NCBI GenBank assembly: GCA_034926635.1
Contig: JAYFQX010000029.1
Coordinates: 1 to 61,411, forward strand
Direction of reading: 5' to 3'
Length of the DNA: 61,411 bases
From: Christensenella sp034926635
GTDB taxonomy: Bacteria; Bacillota; Clostridia; Christensenellales; Christensenellaceae
Position numbers and translations under genes: made by a program
Shown here: one piece after another, positions 52,266 to 61,344 of the stretch
How positions within the stretch are numbered: position 1 is the first letter of the stretch
Layout of the letters: every line of letters begins with the position of its first letter
The notes under the pieces: generated by a model
What the model was told of the DNA's origin: nothing
Database searches by the model: none
What the model saw: only the letters and a program-made list of their open reading frames with translations

Positions 52266-53678
52266 TTATAAGCAAGCTATTTCTATACCGCCATTTTCTC
52301 CAAAAAGGGAATACCCATTGTTTTTCAGGCGCATCAGATAATCAATCATTTCTTTTGTGATTTCCTGCCCGGGCAGAATCACCGGCACCCCGGGAGGATA
52401 TGCCCCCACTGCTGCCGCCGAAAGATATCCCGCGCTTTTTTCCAGAGGGATCCTCCTGCGCGGTGCCAACGCCGCACTGCGCATATCCACCGTCGGCTGC
52501 AAGCAAAATACCGAATGCAGATCCTGCGCCGAAAATGCCCTGCGGATATGATAATTGGAACCTTTGATCTCTCCCAATGCGCTGGCCAGCCGAAAAAAAT
52601 CATCCGATGTATCGGCAACCGTACAGATCAACACAATATTGGAAAGATCGGCTGTTTCCACTGTAATCCCTTTTTGCTGCAACAGACGCGCAGCGGTAAA
52701 TCCACTGACTCCGCGGTCTGTCACATCGATCACCAACTTCAGGATATCCCTGTCATAAGCGCCCGTATCCGCCGGCACATCCTGCAAAACGCACCGATAC
52801 CCTCCCAGGGCCTCAATCCTGCGCATATAATCTTCAACAATATTGACAACCAGCGCAAGCTGCTTTTTGCCTTGTTCCCGCATTTTTGCCAGCGCATAGT
52901 CCGCCGATCCCAACAGAAGATAGGAAGGGCTTGTTGTCTGTACCATATTCAGCGCCGACTGCACTTGGTCATGCGTTATCTTCGCAGCTTCCCCAACGCC
53001 CAAAACAGCACACTGATTCATGGCCATAAGCGTTTTATGCAGACTCGACACCCAAATGTCACATCCTGCGGCAGCAGGTGTGACCGGCAGCAACGGCGAG
53101 TAATCAAAGGCCGCGGCATGCGCCGCATCGCAAATAACATCCATTCCCGCACGGTGGGCGATTGCTGTAATTCCATTCAGATCAGCGCATAGCCCATAAT
53201 AATTCGGATAGGTAAGATATACTGCCTTTGCCCGGGGATGTGCATTTATTGCCTTTTGCATATCAAGTACGCTCACCACGCCCGGCACATTTACAGAAGT
53301 GGCAGAAGGGAAAACAAACACCGGCTTTACGCCTGCCAAGACAAACGCGTTCACAGCACAAAGATGGACGTCCCTCGCCACAATAACTTCATCGCCCGGC
53401 TGCAGCGCCGCCAAAACCGCCGCGTGAATCCCACCAGAGCTTCCGTTTACCAAAAAAAAGCCTTCTCTTGCCCCGACAGAACCAGCATATAACTCCTGGG
53501 ATTTTCGAATCGCGCCTTCCGGCATATAGAGGTTGTCCGCCCCCGGTACTTCCGTAATATCCAGAAGATTGATGTCCTTCGGCAAAAAACCATCCCGCCC
53601 TTTATGCCCCGGCATGCAAAATCGTGTTTTCAATTGCGGCGTCAGCTGCGACAGCATGGCGATAATCGGTGCATCCAT
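52266..53678 (-). CDS. PLP-dependent Orn/Lys/Arg decarboxylase family protein (YaaO-like)
   Basis: The 470-residue protein is a group III PLP decarboxylase of the short type. Visible: the RFCMPGHKGRDGFLP opening (about 18-32), GSSGGIHAAVLAAL, DAAHAAAFDYSPLLP and the Schiff-base Lys in SSLHKTLMAMNQCAVL. Position before tmk matches yaaO in B. subtilis. It probably decarboxylates arginine, lysine or ornithine in polyamine metabolism; the substrate is not resolved. ATG at 53678 follows AAGGAGACACCGCT; the stop lies 31 bases before tmk. Confidence 0.9.
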   Translation of the reverse strand: MDAPIIAMLSQLTPQLKTRFCMPGHKGRDGFLPKDINLLDITEVPGADNLYMPEGAIRKSQELYAGSVGAREGFFLVNGSSGGIHAAVLAALQPGDEVIVARDVHLCAVNAFVLAGVKPVFVFPSATSVNVPGVVSVLDMQKAINAHPRAKAVYLTYPNYYGLCADLNGITAIAHRAGMDVICDAAHAAAFDYSPLLPVTPAAAGCDIWVSSLHKTLMAMNQCAVLGVGEAAKITHDQVQSALNMVQTTSPSYLLLGSADYALAKMREQGKKQLALVVNIVEDYMRRIEALGGYRCVLQDVPADTGAYDRDILKLVIDVTDRGVSGFTAARLLQQKGITVETADLSNIVLICTVADTSDDFFRLASALGEIKGSNYHIRRAFSAQDLHSVFCLQPTVDMRSAALAPRRRIPLEKSAGYLSAAAVGAYPPGVPVILPGQEITKEMIDYLMRLKNNGYSLFGENGGIEIACL

Positions 53679-53691
53679 AGCGGTGTCTCCT

Positions 53692-54156
53692 TTATTTGAT
53701 CCCAAGCTTTTCCATCAGTTCCTTTGTCGGACTAAAAATAACGCCTGCATCCCGGAAGATCAGAACATATGCATCTTTCTTTTTTCGGAATGTAAACTTA
53801 TAGACCTTTTTTCCATCCAGAAACTCCTTCATTGATTCATAGGAACCGTACTTCCTGAGTTCCTTGACAGGCGCACGATATAACTCTTTTTCGCGTTTTC
53901 CGATCCTTCTGCCAAAAAGCGCGATGCCATCCTGCAGAACATAAATATAATCCGTGAGGTAATATTTTACAACGACAAAAACGGCAATGACAACCACCAC
54001 AAACGGCGTGAATTGAATCCAGCCTATCTGCAGCCAAAAACTGAGAAAGGATGTTATAAAGATAAGCGCCAGCATTGCCGCTACGATACCCAGCGTAATA
54101 AAAATCCCCGCAACCGACCCAATCTTTTTATGTGCAAATTCTTCACGAAATTCCAT
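53692..54156 (-). CDS. Two-helix membrane protein, unknown function
   Basis: The 154-residue protein has two adjacent membrane helices (about 18-42 and 49-64) and a basic/charged C-terminal part (about 70-154; YVLQDGIALFGRRIGKREKELYRAPV shortened: YVLQDGIALFGRR). The tail resembles PH-like YcxB/DUF domains. I do not recognise it with certainty. ATG at 54156 follows AAAGGAAAAAT. It lies 13 bases before the YaaO-like gene and probably leads that operon. Confidence 0.75.
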   Translation of the reverse strand: MEFREEFAHKKIGSVAGIFITLGIVAAMLALIFITSFLSFWLQIGWIQFTPFVVVVIAVFVVVKYYLTDYIYVLQDGIALFGRRIGKREKELYRAPVKELRKYGSYESMKEFLDGKKVYKFTFRKKKDAYVLIFRDAGVIFSPTKELMEKLGIK

Positions 54157-54289
54157 ATTTTTCCTTTCACATTCCTTTTTCTGATGCACGTTTATCATAT
54201 CAAAAATACAAATTTTTTTCAACAGCGCCCTGCGGGTCATAAAAACGTTATTTTCCCAATATCCTATTGCTCTTTTTCTTTTGCTTTAC

Positions 54290-54317
54290 TTGATTTTATT
54301 CCATTTCGCGTTATAAT
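54290..54317 (+). promoter_or_regulatory. Promoter of the antiporter gene
   Basis: TTGATT (54290-54295), 16-base spacer, TATAAT (54312-54317). The start near 54324 gives a leader of about 114 bases. Confidence 0.65.
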
Positions 54318-54324
54318 AATAAAG

Positions 54325-54403
54325 TTATGATTTGTTTCATAAAAAGGTCATATACTTAATCGGTATATTCTCTTATGCCACGAGGTTTTCCGGAAGGCAT
54401 AAG
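54325..54403 (+). ncRNA. Candidate structured leader RNA of the antiporter gene
   Basis: Three perfect hairpins in 79 bases: TTATGA/TCATAA with 6-base loop (54325-54342), ATATAC/GTATAT with 7-base loop (54350-54368) and CTTATGCC/GGCATAAG with a 16-base interior that can form GG/CC pairs (54372-54403). They fill almost the entire leader up to the ribosome binding site. No terminator run follows, so translation control would be more likely than attenuation. No known riboswitch class was recognised. Confidence 0.4.
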
Positions 54404-54437
54404 GTGATAAATATTTTTAAAACGGAAGTACACTACT

Positions 54438-55655
54438 ATGGATTATCGCTATTTACTTGATTTAGCGCTTATTTTATTGAGTACTAAAATTTTGGGTCTC
54501 GTAACCCAAAAATTCAAAATGCCACAGGTCGTCGGAGCGCTTCTTGCCGGCATTATCCTTGGTCCGGCATGCCTTGGCTTGATAGACAACACCAGTTTAA
54601 TCAAAGCATTATCCGAAATCGGCGTTATTGTTTTAATGTTTACCGCTGGGATGGAGTCCGATATCCACCAGCTTAAAAAAGCAGGAAAGGCTTCTTTGAT
54701 CATCGCTCTTTTGGGTGTTATCGTTCCCCTTGTTGTCGGCTTTGCGGTTGCGGGTGTCTTTAACAATCCATCCGTTATCCAGACAGATCTGGAAACCAAC
54801 CGTTTTCTGCAAAACATTTTTATCGGCGTCATCTTAACGGCAACCTCTGTCAGCATTACCGTTGAAACCTTAAAAGAAATGGGCAAGCTCAGCAGCAAGG
54901 TCGGCGTTACTATTTTGGGTGCTGCGGTGATCGATGATATCCTTGGGATTATCGCGCTTACTGTAATCACCAGCCTTGCCGATCCAAACGTAAACGTAGG
55001 AATTGTTCTCTTGAAAATCATCGGATTTTTTGCTTTTGCAATCGGTATCGGTTTTCTTGTTTACAAGGTCTTTAAAAAGTGGTCTGACCGGCATATCGAT
55101 GACCATAGACGTTTTGTCGTTATGGCGTTTGTCATTTGTCTGCTGATGGCGTTTGTAGCGGAAGAATGGTTTGGTGTTGCCGACATCACCGGCGCATTTA
55201 TCGCGGGTCTTTTGCTTTCCGGCACCAGTCATGCCAAATATATCGCATCCCGGTTTGAAACGCTTTCCTACACGCTCCTATCCCCTATTTTCTTTGCGAG
55301 CGTCGGTCTGTCCGTTGTATTGACTGATATGAGCTTTATGCTGATCATGTTTGCGGTTGTCCTTCTCTTGGTGGCGATTGCCACAAAAATTGTCGGCTGT
55401 GGGCTGGGTGCGCGCATCTGTGGTTTTTCCGGAAAAGAATCTATGCAGATCGGCTGCGGTATGGTATCGCGCGGTGAAGTTGCCCTGATTGTCGCCAACA
55501 AAGGCGCAGCGGTAGGACTCATGTCCCCGCTGTTGTTTGGACCGGTCGTCATTGTTGTCGTCGTAACGACAATTATTTCACCGATTTTGCTGAAGCTGTC
55601 TTTTAAAAAGAAAGCACCGCTTCCCAAGAACGGCGAAAAATCCATTGGAAGCTGA
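54438..55655 (+). CDS. Cation:proton antiporter (CPA2, KefB/NapA-like)
   Basis: The 405-residue membrane protein has about twelve helices. The family segments KMPQVVGALLAGIILGP (about 28-44), the GVTILGAAVIDDILGI segment with the essential Asp pair (about 155-170) and GFSGKESMQIGCGMVSRGEVAL (shortened: GCGMVSRGEVAL) are visible. It should exchange Na+ or K+ for protons across the membrane. It lacks the C-terminal TrkA-N domain of Kef channels. The ribosome binding site GGAAG is modest, and the leader is folded. Confidence 0.92.
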   Translation: MDYRYLLDLALILLSTKILGLVTQKFKMPQVVGALLAGIILGPACLGLIDNTSLIKALSEIGVIVLMFTAGMESDIHQLKKAGKASLIIALLGVIVPLVVGFAVAGVFNNPSVIQTDLETNRFLQNIFIGVILTATSVSITVETLKEMGKLSSKVGVTILGAAVIDDILGIIALTVITSLADPNVNVGIVLLKIIGFFAFAIGIGFLVYKVFKKWSDRHIDDHRRFVVMAFVICLLMAFVAEEWFGVADITGAFIAGLLLSGTSHAKYIASRFETLSYTLLSPIFFASVGLSVVLTDMSFMLIMFAVVLLLVAIATKIVGCGLGARICGFSGKESMQIGCGMVSRGEVALIVANKGAAVGLMSPLLFGPVVIVVVVTTIISPILLKLSFKKKAPLPKNGEKSIGS

Positions 55656-55689
55656 CCGGGCGCAGATTATTGTATAGGCAGAAAAAATC

Positions 55690-56208
55690 ATGAATCACAA
55701 TAAAATTTTGGATTCTTTATCCAAAGAAGAACTGATTGAGTTAATTGGGGCTTATTCTAAAAATTGGCTGGCGATGGACGGCGTATGGTTCCAGTCTATC
55801 GAAAAAAAGCTTGGAATGGACGAAGCGATGTTCCACGATGGCGAGGCGTGGCGGATATTTACAGAGGTCGAAGCGCGGCGTATCAAACAATTTTTGAAAC
55901 TGCCCGAATACGCCGGAGTGGAAGGCTTAAGGCAAGCGCTTTCTCTGCGCTTTTATGCAAACATCAACCGTGATGAAATCATAATAAAGGACAACACCCT
56001 GTTATACCGTGTTTTGGAATGCAGTGTACAGACCGCAAGACAGCGGAAACAAATGGGATTTCATCCATGCAAGCGCGTTGGTATTATTGAATATTCCGGG
56101 TTTGCAAAAATCATCGACCGCCGTATTACCTGTGAGTGCCTGAGTTGTTATCCGGATTCTTATGATCAAACTTGCTGTTGCTCCTGGAAATTTACCCTGC
56201 ATCCATAA
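55690..56208 (+). CDS. DUF6125 protein
   Basis: The 172-residue cytosolic protein matches the DUF6125 pattern: a helical N-terminal half (about 1-85; LIGAYSKNWLAMDGVWFQSIEKK shortened: AYSKNWLAMDGVWFQ) and a Cys-rich C-terminal half with CECLSCYPDSYDQTCCC near 150-166. The function is unknown; the family has been compared with L-2-amino-thiazoline-4-carboxylate hydrolase. It follows the antiporter by 35 bases and ends in a terminator. Confidence 0.78.
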   Translation: MNHNKILDSLSKEELIELIGAYSKNWLAMDGVWFQSIEKKLGMDEAMFHDGEAWRIFTEVEARRIKQFLKLPEYAGVEGLRQALSLRFYANINRDEIIIKDNTLLYRVLECSVQTARQRKQMGFHPCKRVGIIEYSGFAKIIDRRITCECLSCYPDSYDQTCCCSWKFTLHP

Positions 56209-56213
56209 AAATA

Positions 56214-56254
56214 CAAAAACCTCTCTTTGATTTCTTACGAAAGAGAGGTTTTTT
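56214..56254. terminator. Terminator between DUF6125 and hflX
   Basis: AAAAACCTCTCTTT pairs with AAAGAGAGGTTTTT, flanked by A and T runs. It serves converging genes on both strands. Confidence 0.9.
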
Positions 56255-56268
56255 GTACATTTGTCTGG

Positions 56269-58029
56269 TCACTTTGCTTCGTTCTTCCGATTTTCCTGCA
56301 ACTTTCTAATGACTTCCTGGGGCAGCAGCGCCTCCAAATATACGGCATCGGGCTGGTAATCTGTCTTAACTTCTTTTCCGTATTGGTTCACCAAAGCAAG
56401 CAAATCTCCTCTTTCATACCCAATTTTACCGTGATAAGTCGATAATTGCGGACGCAGCATCCGGCTCACACGCTCCATCAGGCGTTCTATACCTTCGCCC
56501 GTCTTTGCCGAAACAGAAACCATGTTTTCCGTATTTTCTGCCGCCTCTTTCAAAAGATCCGACTTATTCAGCACAAGCAACCGCGGTTTTTCTCCTGCAC
56601 CCAATGATTCCAAGACCTCATCTACCACATTCATCTGGCTTTCCGCATGCGGATTAGAGGCGTCTGTGACACATAAAAGCAAATCCGCATTCACCGCCTC
56701 TTCCAGCGTAGAACGAAATGCGCTGATTAAATCATGCGGCAACTTCTCAATAAAGCCGACGGTATCGGTAAAAACTGTTTCCCCTACTTCCGGGATCACA
56801 ACTTTTCGTGTTACCGGGTCAAGCGTCGCAAATAATTTATCTTCCGCTGTTACGCCGGCATCAGTCAAATAATTAAGCAAGCTTGATTTTCCTGCATTTG
56901 TATACCCGACCAAAGCAACTTCTTTTACATCCCTATCCTTACGCGTTTTTCGGCGAAGTTCACGTTGTTGGCTAATTTTATCGATCTCCTGAGTGAGTTC
57001 AAAAATACGACGACGGATTCTGCGCCTGTCTATCTCAATCTTTTTTTCTCCCGGTCCCCGGGTTCCAATACCGCCGCCAAGTCGCGATAAGGCGCTTCCC
57101 TCGCCTTGCAGACGGGGCAAGTTATATTTAAGCTGGGCAAGCTCTACCTGCATGCTTCCCTCCCGACTGCGCGCATGCCGCGCAAAAATATCAAGGATTA
57201 GCATTGTCCTGTCTATTACTTTTACATTCAAAATCTCTTCAAGGTTTCTGATTTCCAGCGGGGTCAGCTCGTCATTAAAAACCACCGTATCAATATCCTG
57301 CGCTGCTGCCTCAAGCGAAAGTTCCCGTGCTTTGCCCTTGCCAATATAAAATGCATTATCGCGTTCACGATTTTGTACTTCTTTTGAGATGCAAAGCCCC
57401 CCCGCAGTATCTACAAGACGGGCTAACTCTTCCATACTTTCTTCCGGCGCGTTTAGCCCCACCAGCATAACACGCTCTGCCTGCACATCCGTTTCCAAAA
57501 GTGCTATCTGCTGTGCAACCCGCTGGGTGGCATTCGAAATCTCTGCCATCAGCGCACGCTGCGGAATACGCGAAGTGCGAAACGGACCTGCGATCTGCGC
57601 AACGTCTAATTTATCGCCAATATATCCAACGCACATCGCCGTAGCAACGCCATCCTTTACCGAAACCGCTGCCATTGCGTCAAACTTACTGGAAATCAGC
57701 GTCCCAATATCCACTGCAGATAACATAGGGCTTCCGCCCGGATGCGTATGGATCGCCCTTACGCCTGATAATCCCAGCAGTCCACGCCTTTTGCGAACAT
57801 ATGGCATTTGCACGCTGCTGTTATCCCCGATGGAAACATCCAAAACTTTTCCGCTGCGGGAAAAGAAAACCGAAATCTCGCGCCCGATTGCCTGCGTTGC
57901 CTGCGCCATCCGTTCCAGCATCTCGGGCGGTATAAACTCCTGCGTTCCCGCTTCCACTTCATACAAACCCTCCAACTCTTCCAAAAGGCTTGTTCTGACG
58001 CCTTGTATATTTCCGTTAATTTTATTCAT
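56269..58029 (-). CDS. hflX: GTPase HflX with an N-terminal JAMM-like domain
   Basis: HflX splits stalled ribosomes using GTP. The 586-residue protein is longer than the 426-residue E. coli form. The N-terminal 150 residues carry a complete JAMM metalloprotease signature: Glu51, His94-x-His96, Ser104 and Asp107 (HTHPGGSPMLSAVD). The usual HflX N-domain (about 165-350; VFNDELTPLEIRNLEE, GGIGTRGPGEKKIE) and the GTPase follow: ALVGYTNAGKSSLLNYL, DTVGFIEKLPHDL and LVLNKSD. ATG at 58029 overlaps the kinase stop by eight bases. A JAB-bearing HflX also occurs in other Clostridia (from memory), but its peptidase activity is unproven. Confidence 0.95.
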   Translation of the reverse strand: MNKINGNIQGVRTSLLEELEGLYEVEAGTQEFIPPEMLERMAQATQAIGREISVFFSRSGKVLDVSIGDNSSVQMPYVRKRRGLLGLSGVRAIHTHPGGSPMLSAVDIGTLISSKFDAMAAVSVKDGVATAMCVGYIGDKLDVAQIAGPFRTSRIPQRALMAEISNATQRVAQQIALLETDVQAERVMLVGLNAPEESMEELARLVDTAGGLCISKEVQNRERDNAFYIGKGKARELSLEAAAQDIDTVVFNDELTPLEIRNLEEILNVKVIDRTMLILDIFARHARSREGSMQVELAQLKYNLPRLQGEGSALSRLGGGIGTRGPGEKKIEIDRRRIRRRIFELTQEIDKISQQRELRRKTRKDRDVKEVALVGYTNAGKSSLLNYLTDAGVTAEDKLFATLDPVTRKVVIPEVGETVFTDTVGFIEKLPHDLISAFRSTLEEAVNADLLLCVTDASNPHAESQMNVVDEVLESLGAGEKPRLLVLNKSDLLKEAAENTENMVSVSAKTGEGIERLMERVSRMLRPQLSTYHGKIGYERGDLLALVNQYGKEVKTDYQPDAVYLEALLPQEVIRKLQENRKNEAK

Positions 58030-59635
58030 ACTTTGTCCCAGGTTCCTTTAAGTGCGCAATTGCTGATTTTTCAACAGCAATTCCAGCCTCATACATACGC
58101 ATAAATTTTTCAAATTCCTTCATATCCTGCTCTTTCGGCTCTGCAACCTCTACTGCCATTTGATCGAAAACTTTTTGCTGCAAATATTCCGGCAATGTCT
58201 GTCCCTCGCCACGCTGCGCACGATATCCAGCGAGCAGCGCAATTCCCCATGCGCCGCCTTCCCCTGCCGATTCCATTACAGATACCGGTACGCCGAGCGC
58301 CGCCGCCATAAGGTCTTGCCCAACACCTTTTGTTTTAAAGAACCCGCCGTGTCCCATCAGACCATTCAATTTTACTTTTTCTCGCTCCGTAATAATACGC
58401 ATGCCCAGCGCAAGCGTTCCCAGCGCAGAAAAAATCATAGTACGCATAAAATTTGGCAAGGTAAACTCGCTATCCGGCATCCGCGCAAACAAAGGTCTTC
58501 CTTCGTCCGTATCTGTAATCGGTTCCCCCGCAAAATAATTGTAAGCAACCATCTCCGATGTTTGTGCACCTTCCAGCATAGCCTGTCGGTATAACGTGCC
58601 GTAGAGCTCTCCTCCATCTTTTTTTACACCAAATACTTCCAGTACATCGCGAAACAATTTCATCCATGCATCTAAATCCGATACAAAATTATTGCAATGC
58701 ACCATCGCCACCGGCTTACCGTCAGGTGTTGTCACCATATCAATTTCCACATATTTTTGGGATAGCTGCTTTTGCAGAACAATCATAGCAAATACGGATG
58801 TTCCCGCAGATACATTGCCTGTCAGCTCTGTTACGCTGTTTGTCGCCACCATTCCCGTTCCCGCATCGCCTTCCGGCGGACACAGCGGAATACCCGAAGG
58901 CAAATCCCCACTCGGGTCAATCAACAGCGCGCCTTCCGGCGTCAAGGCTCCCGCCTCGTCTCCTGCCAACAGTACCTTCGGCAGAATCTCAGTGATCGGC
59001 CTTTTGAGCCCATATGGTTGCACAAGCCTGTCGAACTCACGCGCCATATCTTCCCGATAATCATTTGTTTCGCTGTCAACCGGAAACATACCGGACGCGT
59101 CCCCGATCCCCAAAACATGCTTTCCGGTCAGCATTCTGTGAACATACCCGGATAATGTTGTAATCGACGCAACCTGCGGGATGTTTTTTTCGCCATTCAG
59201 CATAGCCTGATATAAATGTGCAATACTCCACCGCTGTGGAATATTGAAATCAAACAATTCTGTAAGCTTTTTCGCCGCCTCTTCCGTTGTGGTGTTTCGC
59301 CACGTACGGAATGCGGCAAGCTGATTACCATGTTCGTCAAACGGCAGGTACCCGTGCATCATGGCAGAAATGCCAATCCCCGCGATCCCTTCAGGCGCTG
59401 TGCCGTATTCTTTTTTATAATCCAGCTTAAGAGCGTCATAACAATGCTGAATCCCTTTCCAGACGTCCTCCAACGAATAAGTCCATACTCCGTCTTCCAG
59501 CTTATTTTTCCATTCAAAACTCCCCGAGGCAATTGGCTTGTTCTGCCCGTCGATTAAAACGCTTTTAATGCGGGTAGACCCAAGTTCGATCCCCAGATAT
59601 TTCTCACCTGCCGTCTTTTGCTGTATCGTTATCAT
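58022..59635 (-). CDS. FGGY-family carbohydrate kinase
   Basis: The 537-residue protein is a sugar kinase: ATP-binding GIELGSTRIKSVLID at the start (about 16-30), GIGISAMMHGYLPFD near 92-106, a DAGTGMVATNSV segment (about 276) and the ATP-site GHGGFFKTKGVGQDLMAAAL near 440. The closest named relatives are xylulokinase/ribulokinase-like proteins; the exact sugar is not evident and no catabolic gene neighbours it. ATG at 59635 follows AAGGAG. The stop overlaps the hflX start. Confidence 0.9.
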   Translation of the reverse strand: MITIQQKTAGEKYLGIELGSTRIKSVLIDGQNKPIASGSFEWKNKLEDGVWTYSLEDVWKGIQHCYDALKLDYKKEYGTAPEGIAGIGISAMMHGYLPFDEHGNQLAAFRTWRNTTTEEAAKKLTELFDFNIPQRWSIAHLYQAMLNGEKNIPQVASITTLSGYVHRMLTGKHVLGIGDASGMFPVDSETNDYREDMAREFDRLVQPYGLKRPITEILPKVLLAGDEAGALTPEGALLIDPSGDLPSGIPLCPPEGDAGTGMVATNSVTELTGNVSAGTSVFAMIVLQKQLSQKYVEIDMVTTPDGKPVAMVHCNNFVSDLDAWMKLFRDVLEVFGVKKDGGELYGTLYRQAMLEGAQTSEMVAYNYFAGEPITDTDEGRPLFARMPDSEFTLPNFMRTMIFSALGTLALGMRIITEREKVKLNGLMGHGGFFKTKGVGQDLMAAALGVPVSVMESAGEGGAWGIALLAGYRAQRGEGQTLPEYLQQKVFDQMAVEVAEPKEQDMKEFEKFMRMYEAGIAVEKSAIAHLKEPGTKYE

Positions 59636-59871
59636 AAACAATCTTTCTCCTTTATTGCCCGTTATCAATAATCTAATTCTTTAAATGTTTCTACCACCGT
59701 CCCTTGATTTCCTCCCCGCATCCATCAAATCTTAATATTTAGGCGTTGCGAACTGTGTCTTATGTGTGATTCTATTACCAAAATTCTCAAAATCGTCCCT
59801 TTAAAACCGGTGTAGGCTTCCTGAAAAATGGTTATGAATAGAAAAAGTTGTTATAAAGGGGGATTTACAAA

Positions 59872-61203
59872 ATGAGTAAAATTGTATTGGTTGGCGCAAA
59901 TCATGCGGGAACTGCCGCAGCAAACACGATCCTGGATCAATATCCGGATAATGAACTGGTTATTTTTGACCGTAATTCCAACATAAGTTACCTTGGATGC
60001 GGAACAGCACTTTGGGTAGGTCGTCAAATTGACGGAACCGACGGACTTTTTTATTGCTCGCAAGATGTTTTCGAAAAAAAACATGCCAAGGTTTATATGG
60101 AGACAGAAGTTTCGACGATCGATTATGCAACCAAAACCGTACACGCGGTCAGCAAGTCCGGAAAGGAATGGGATGAAAGTTATGACAAATTGATCCTTGC
60201 CGCTGGCTCTCAGCCTATTATTCCCAAAATCGACGGTCTCGATCTTGAAAACGTGGATGTGGTAAAGCTTTTCCAGGACGGGCAAAAAATCAATCGCGCT
60301 TTGGAAGATGAAAATATCAAAAACGTTGCTATAGTAGGCGCAGGTTATATCGGTGTAGAAATTGCCGAAGCAGTGCGGCGCCGCGGGAAAAACGCAATGC
60401 TTTTTGAAGCACAGGATACCTCTCTTTCAAGCTATTACGACCCATGGTTCTCTCATGATATGGATCGTGTACTTGCTGAACACGGAATTGCGCTTCACTT
60501 CAACGAGACTGTAAAACAGTTGCAAGGGGATGGAAAAGTGCAGACGATTATTACAGATAAAGGCAAATATGCCGCTGAGCTGGTGATTCTCGCCATCGGT
60601 TTTTTGCCGAACAATGCACTTGCAAAAAACCATCTTGAGTTATTCCGCAACGGTGCGATTTTGGTTGATCATCATCAGGAAACAAGCCTGCCCGGTGTGT
60701 ACGCAATCGGCGACTGCGCCACTGTATACAGCAACGCCCTGCGCGCCCCTTCTTATATCGCGCTTGCTACCAACGCAGTCAGAAGCGGTATCGTGGCGGC
60801 ACACAATGCCTGCGGGACGGTTCTTGAATCTATTGGAGTACAGGGCTCCAATGGCATTAGCATCTATGGCTACAACATGGTTTCTACAGGTCTTAATATG
60901 AATGCGGCAGAAAAAGCTGGAATGATCGTACAACATGCCGATTATGAAGACTTACAAAAACCAGCGTTCATTCATGAAAATAAAAAGGTAAAAATCCGTA
61001 TTGTCTATGAAAAAACTTCCCGGCGGATCGTCGGCGCACAAATTGCATCTTATGAAGATATCTCTATGGGGATTCATATGTTTTCATTGGCGATCGAGGA
61101 AGGCGTCACAATAGACAAACTAAAGCTACTCGATATTTTCTTTCTGCCTCACTTTAACCAGCCATATAACTACATTACTATGGCTGCGCTCGGCGCAGAA
61201 TAA
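59872..61203 (+). CDS. NADH oxidase-type FAD-dependent oxidoreductase
   Basis: The 443-residue flavoprotein belongs to the NADH oxidase/peroxidase/CoA-disulfide reductase group. The FAD site is GANHAGTAAANTI (about 8-20), the redox Cys43 sits in ISYLGCGTAL, the NAD site is VAIVGAGYIGVEIAEAV (about 151-167) and the second FAD site is YAIGDCATV. The Cys43 and His11 pattern is typical of water-forming NADH oxidases, so detoxification of oxygen in an anaerobe is the likely role. AAAGGGGG lies about 9 bases before the ATG. It has its own terminator. Confidence 0.93.
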   Translation: MSKIVLVGANHAGTAAANTILDQYPDNELVIFDRNSNISYLGCGTALWVGRQIDGTDGLFYCSQDVFEKKHAKVYMETEVSTIDYATKTVHAVSKSGKEWDESYDKLILAAGSQPIIPKIDGLDLENVDVVKLFQDGQKINRALEDENIKNVAIVGAGYIGVEIAEAVRRRGKNAMLFEAQDTSLSSYYDPWFSHDMDRVLAEHGIALHFNETVKQLQGDGKVQTIITDKGKYAAELVILAIGFLPNNALAKNHLELFRNGAILVDHHQETSLPGVYAIGDCATVYSNALRAPSYIALATNAVRSGIVAAHNACGTVLESIGVQGSNGISIYGYNMVSTGLNMNAAEKAGMIVQHADYEDLQKPAFIHENKKVKIRIVYEKTSRRIVGAQIASYEDISMGIHMFSLAIEEGVTIDKLKLLDIFFLPHFNQPYNYITMAALGAE

Positions 61204-61219
61204 CCACCGAATATTTTTT

Positions 61220-61246
61220 AAAAGACGCCCTAAGGCGTCTTTTTTA
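61220..61246 (+). terminator. Terminator of the NADH oxidase-type gene
   Basis: AAAAGACGCC pairs with GGCGTCTTTT, loop CTAA, followed by T residues. Confidence 0.92.
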
Positions 61247-61273
61247 TGCTCTTTCCTAGTTTCTGCAAATAAC

Positions 61274-61308
61274 AAAAAACCGTATGCAGTATTGCACACG
61301 GTTTTTTT
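61274..61308 (-). terminator. Terminator of the gene entering from the right
   Basis: AAAAAACCGT and ACGGTTTTTT flank a loop of about 14 bases. On the minus strand it follows the partial gene below by about 36 bases. Confidence 0.75.
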
Positions 61309-61344
61309 GAAAGCGTCCGGACTCATCCGGCGCTGTTTCCCTGG

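Noticed and set aside
54325..54403. ydaO-type c-di-AMP riboswitch
   Set aside because: The leader is too short and lacks the conserved G-rich segments of that class; only simple hairpins are visible.
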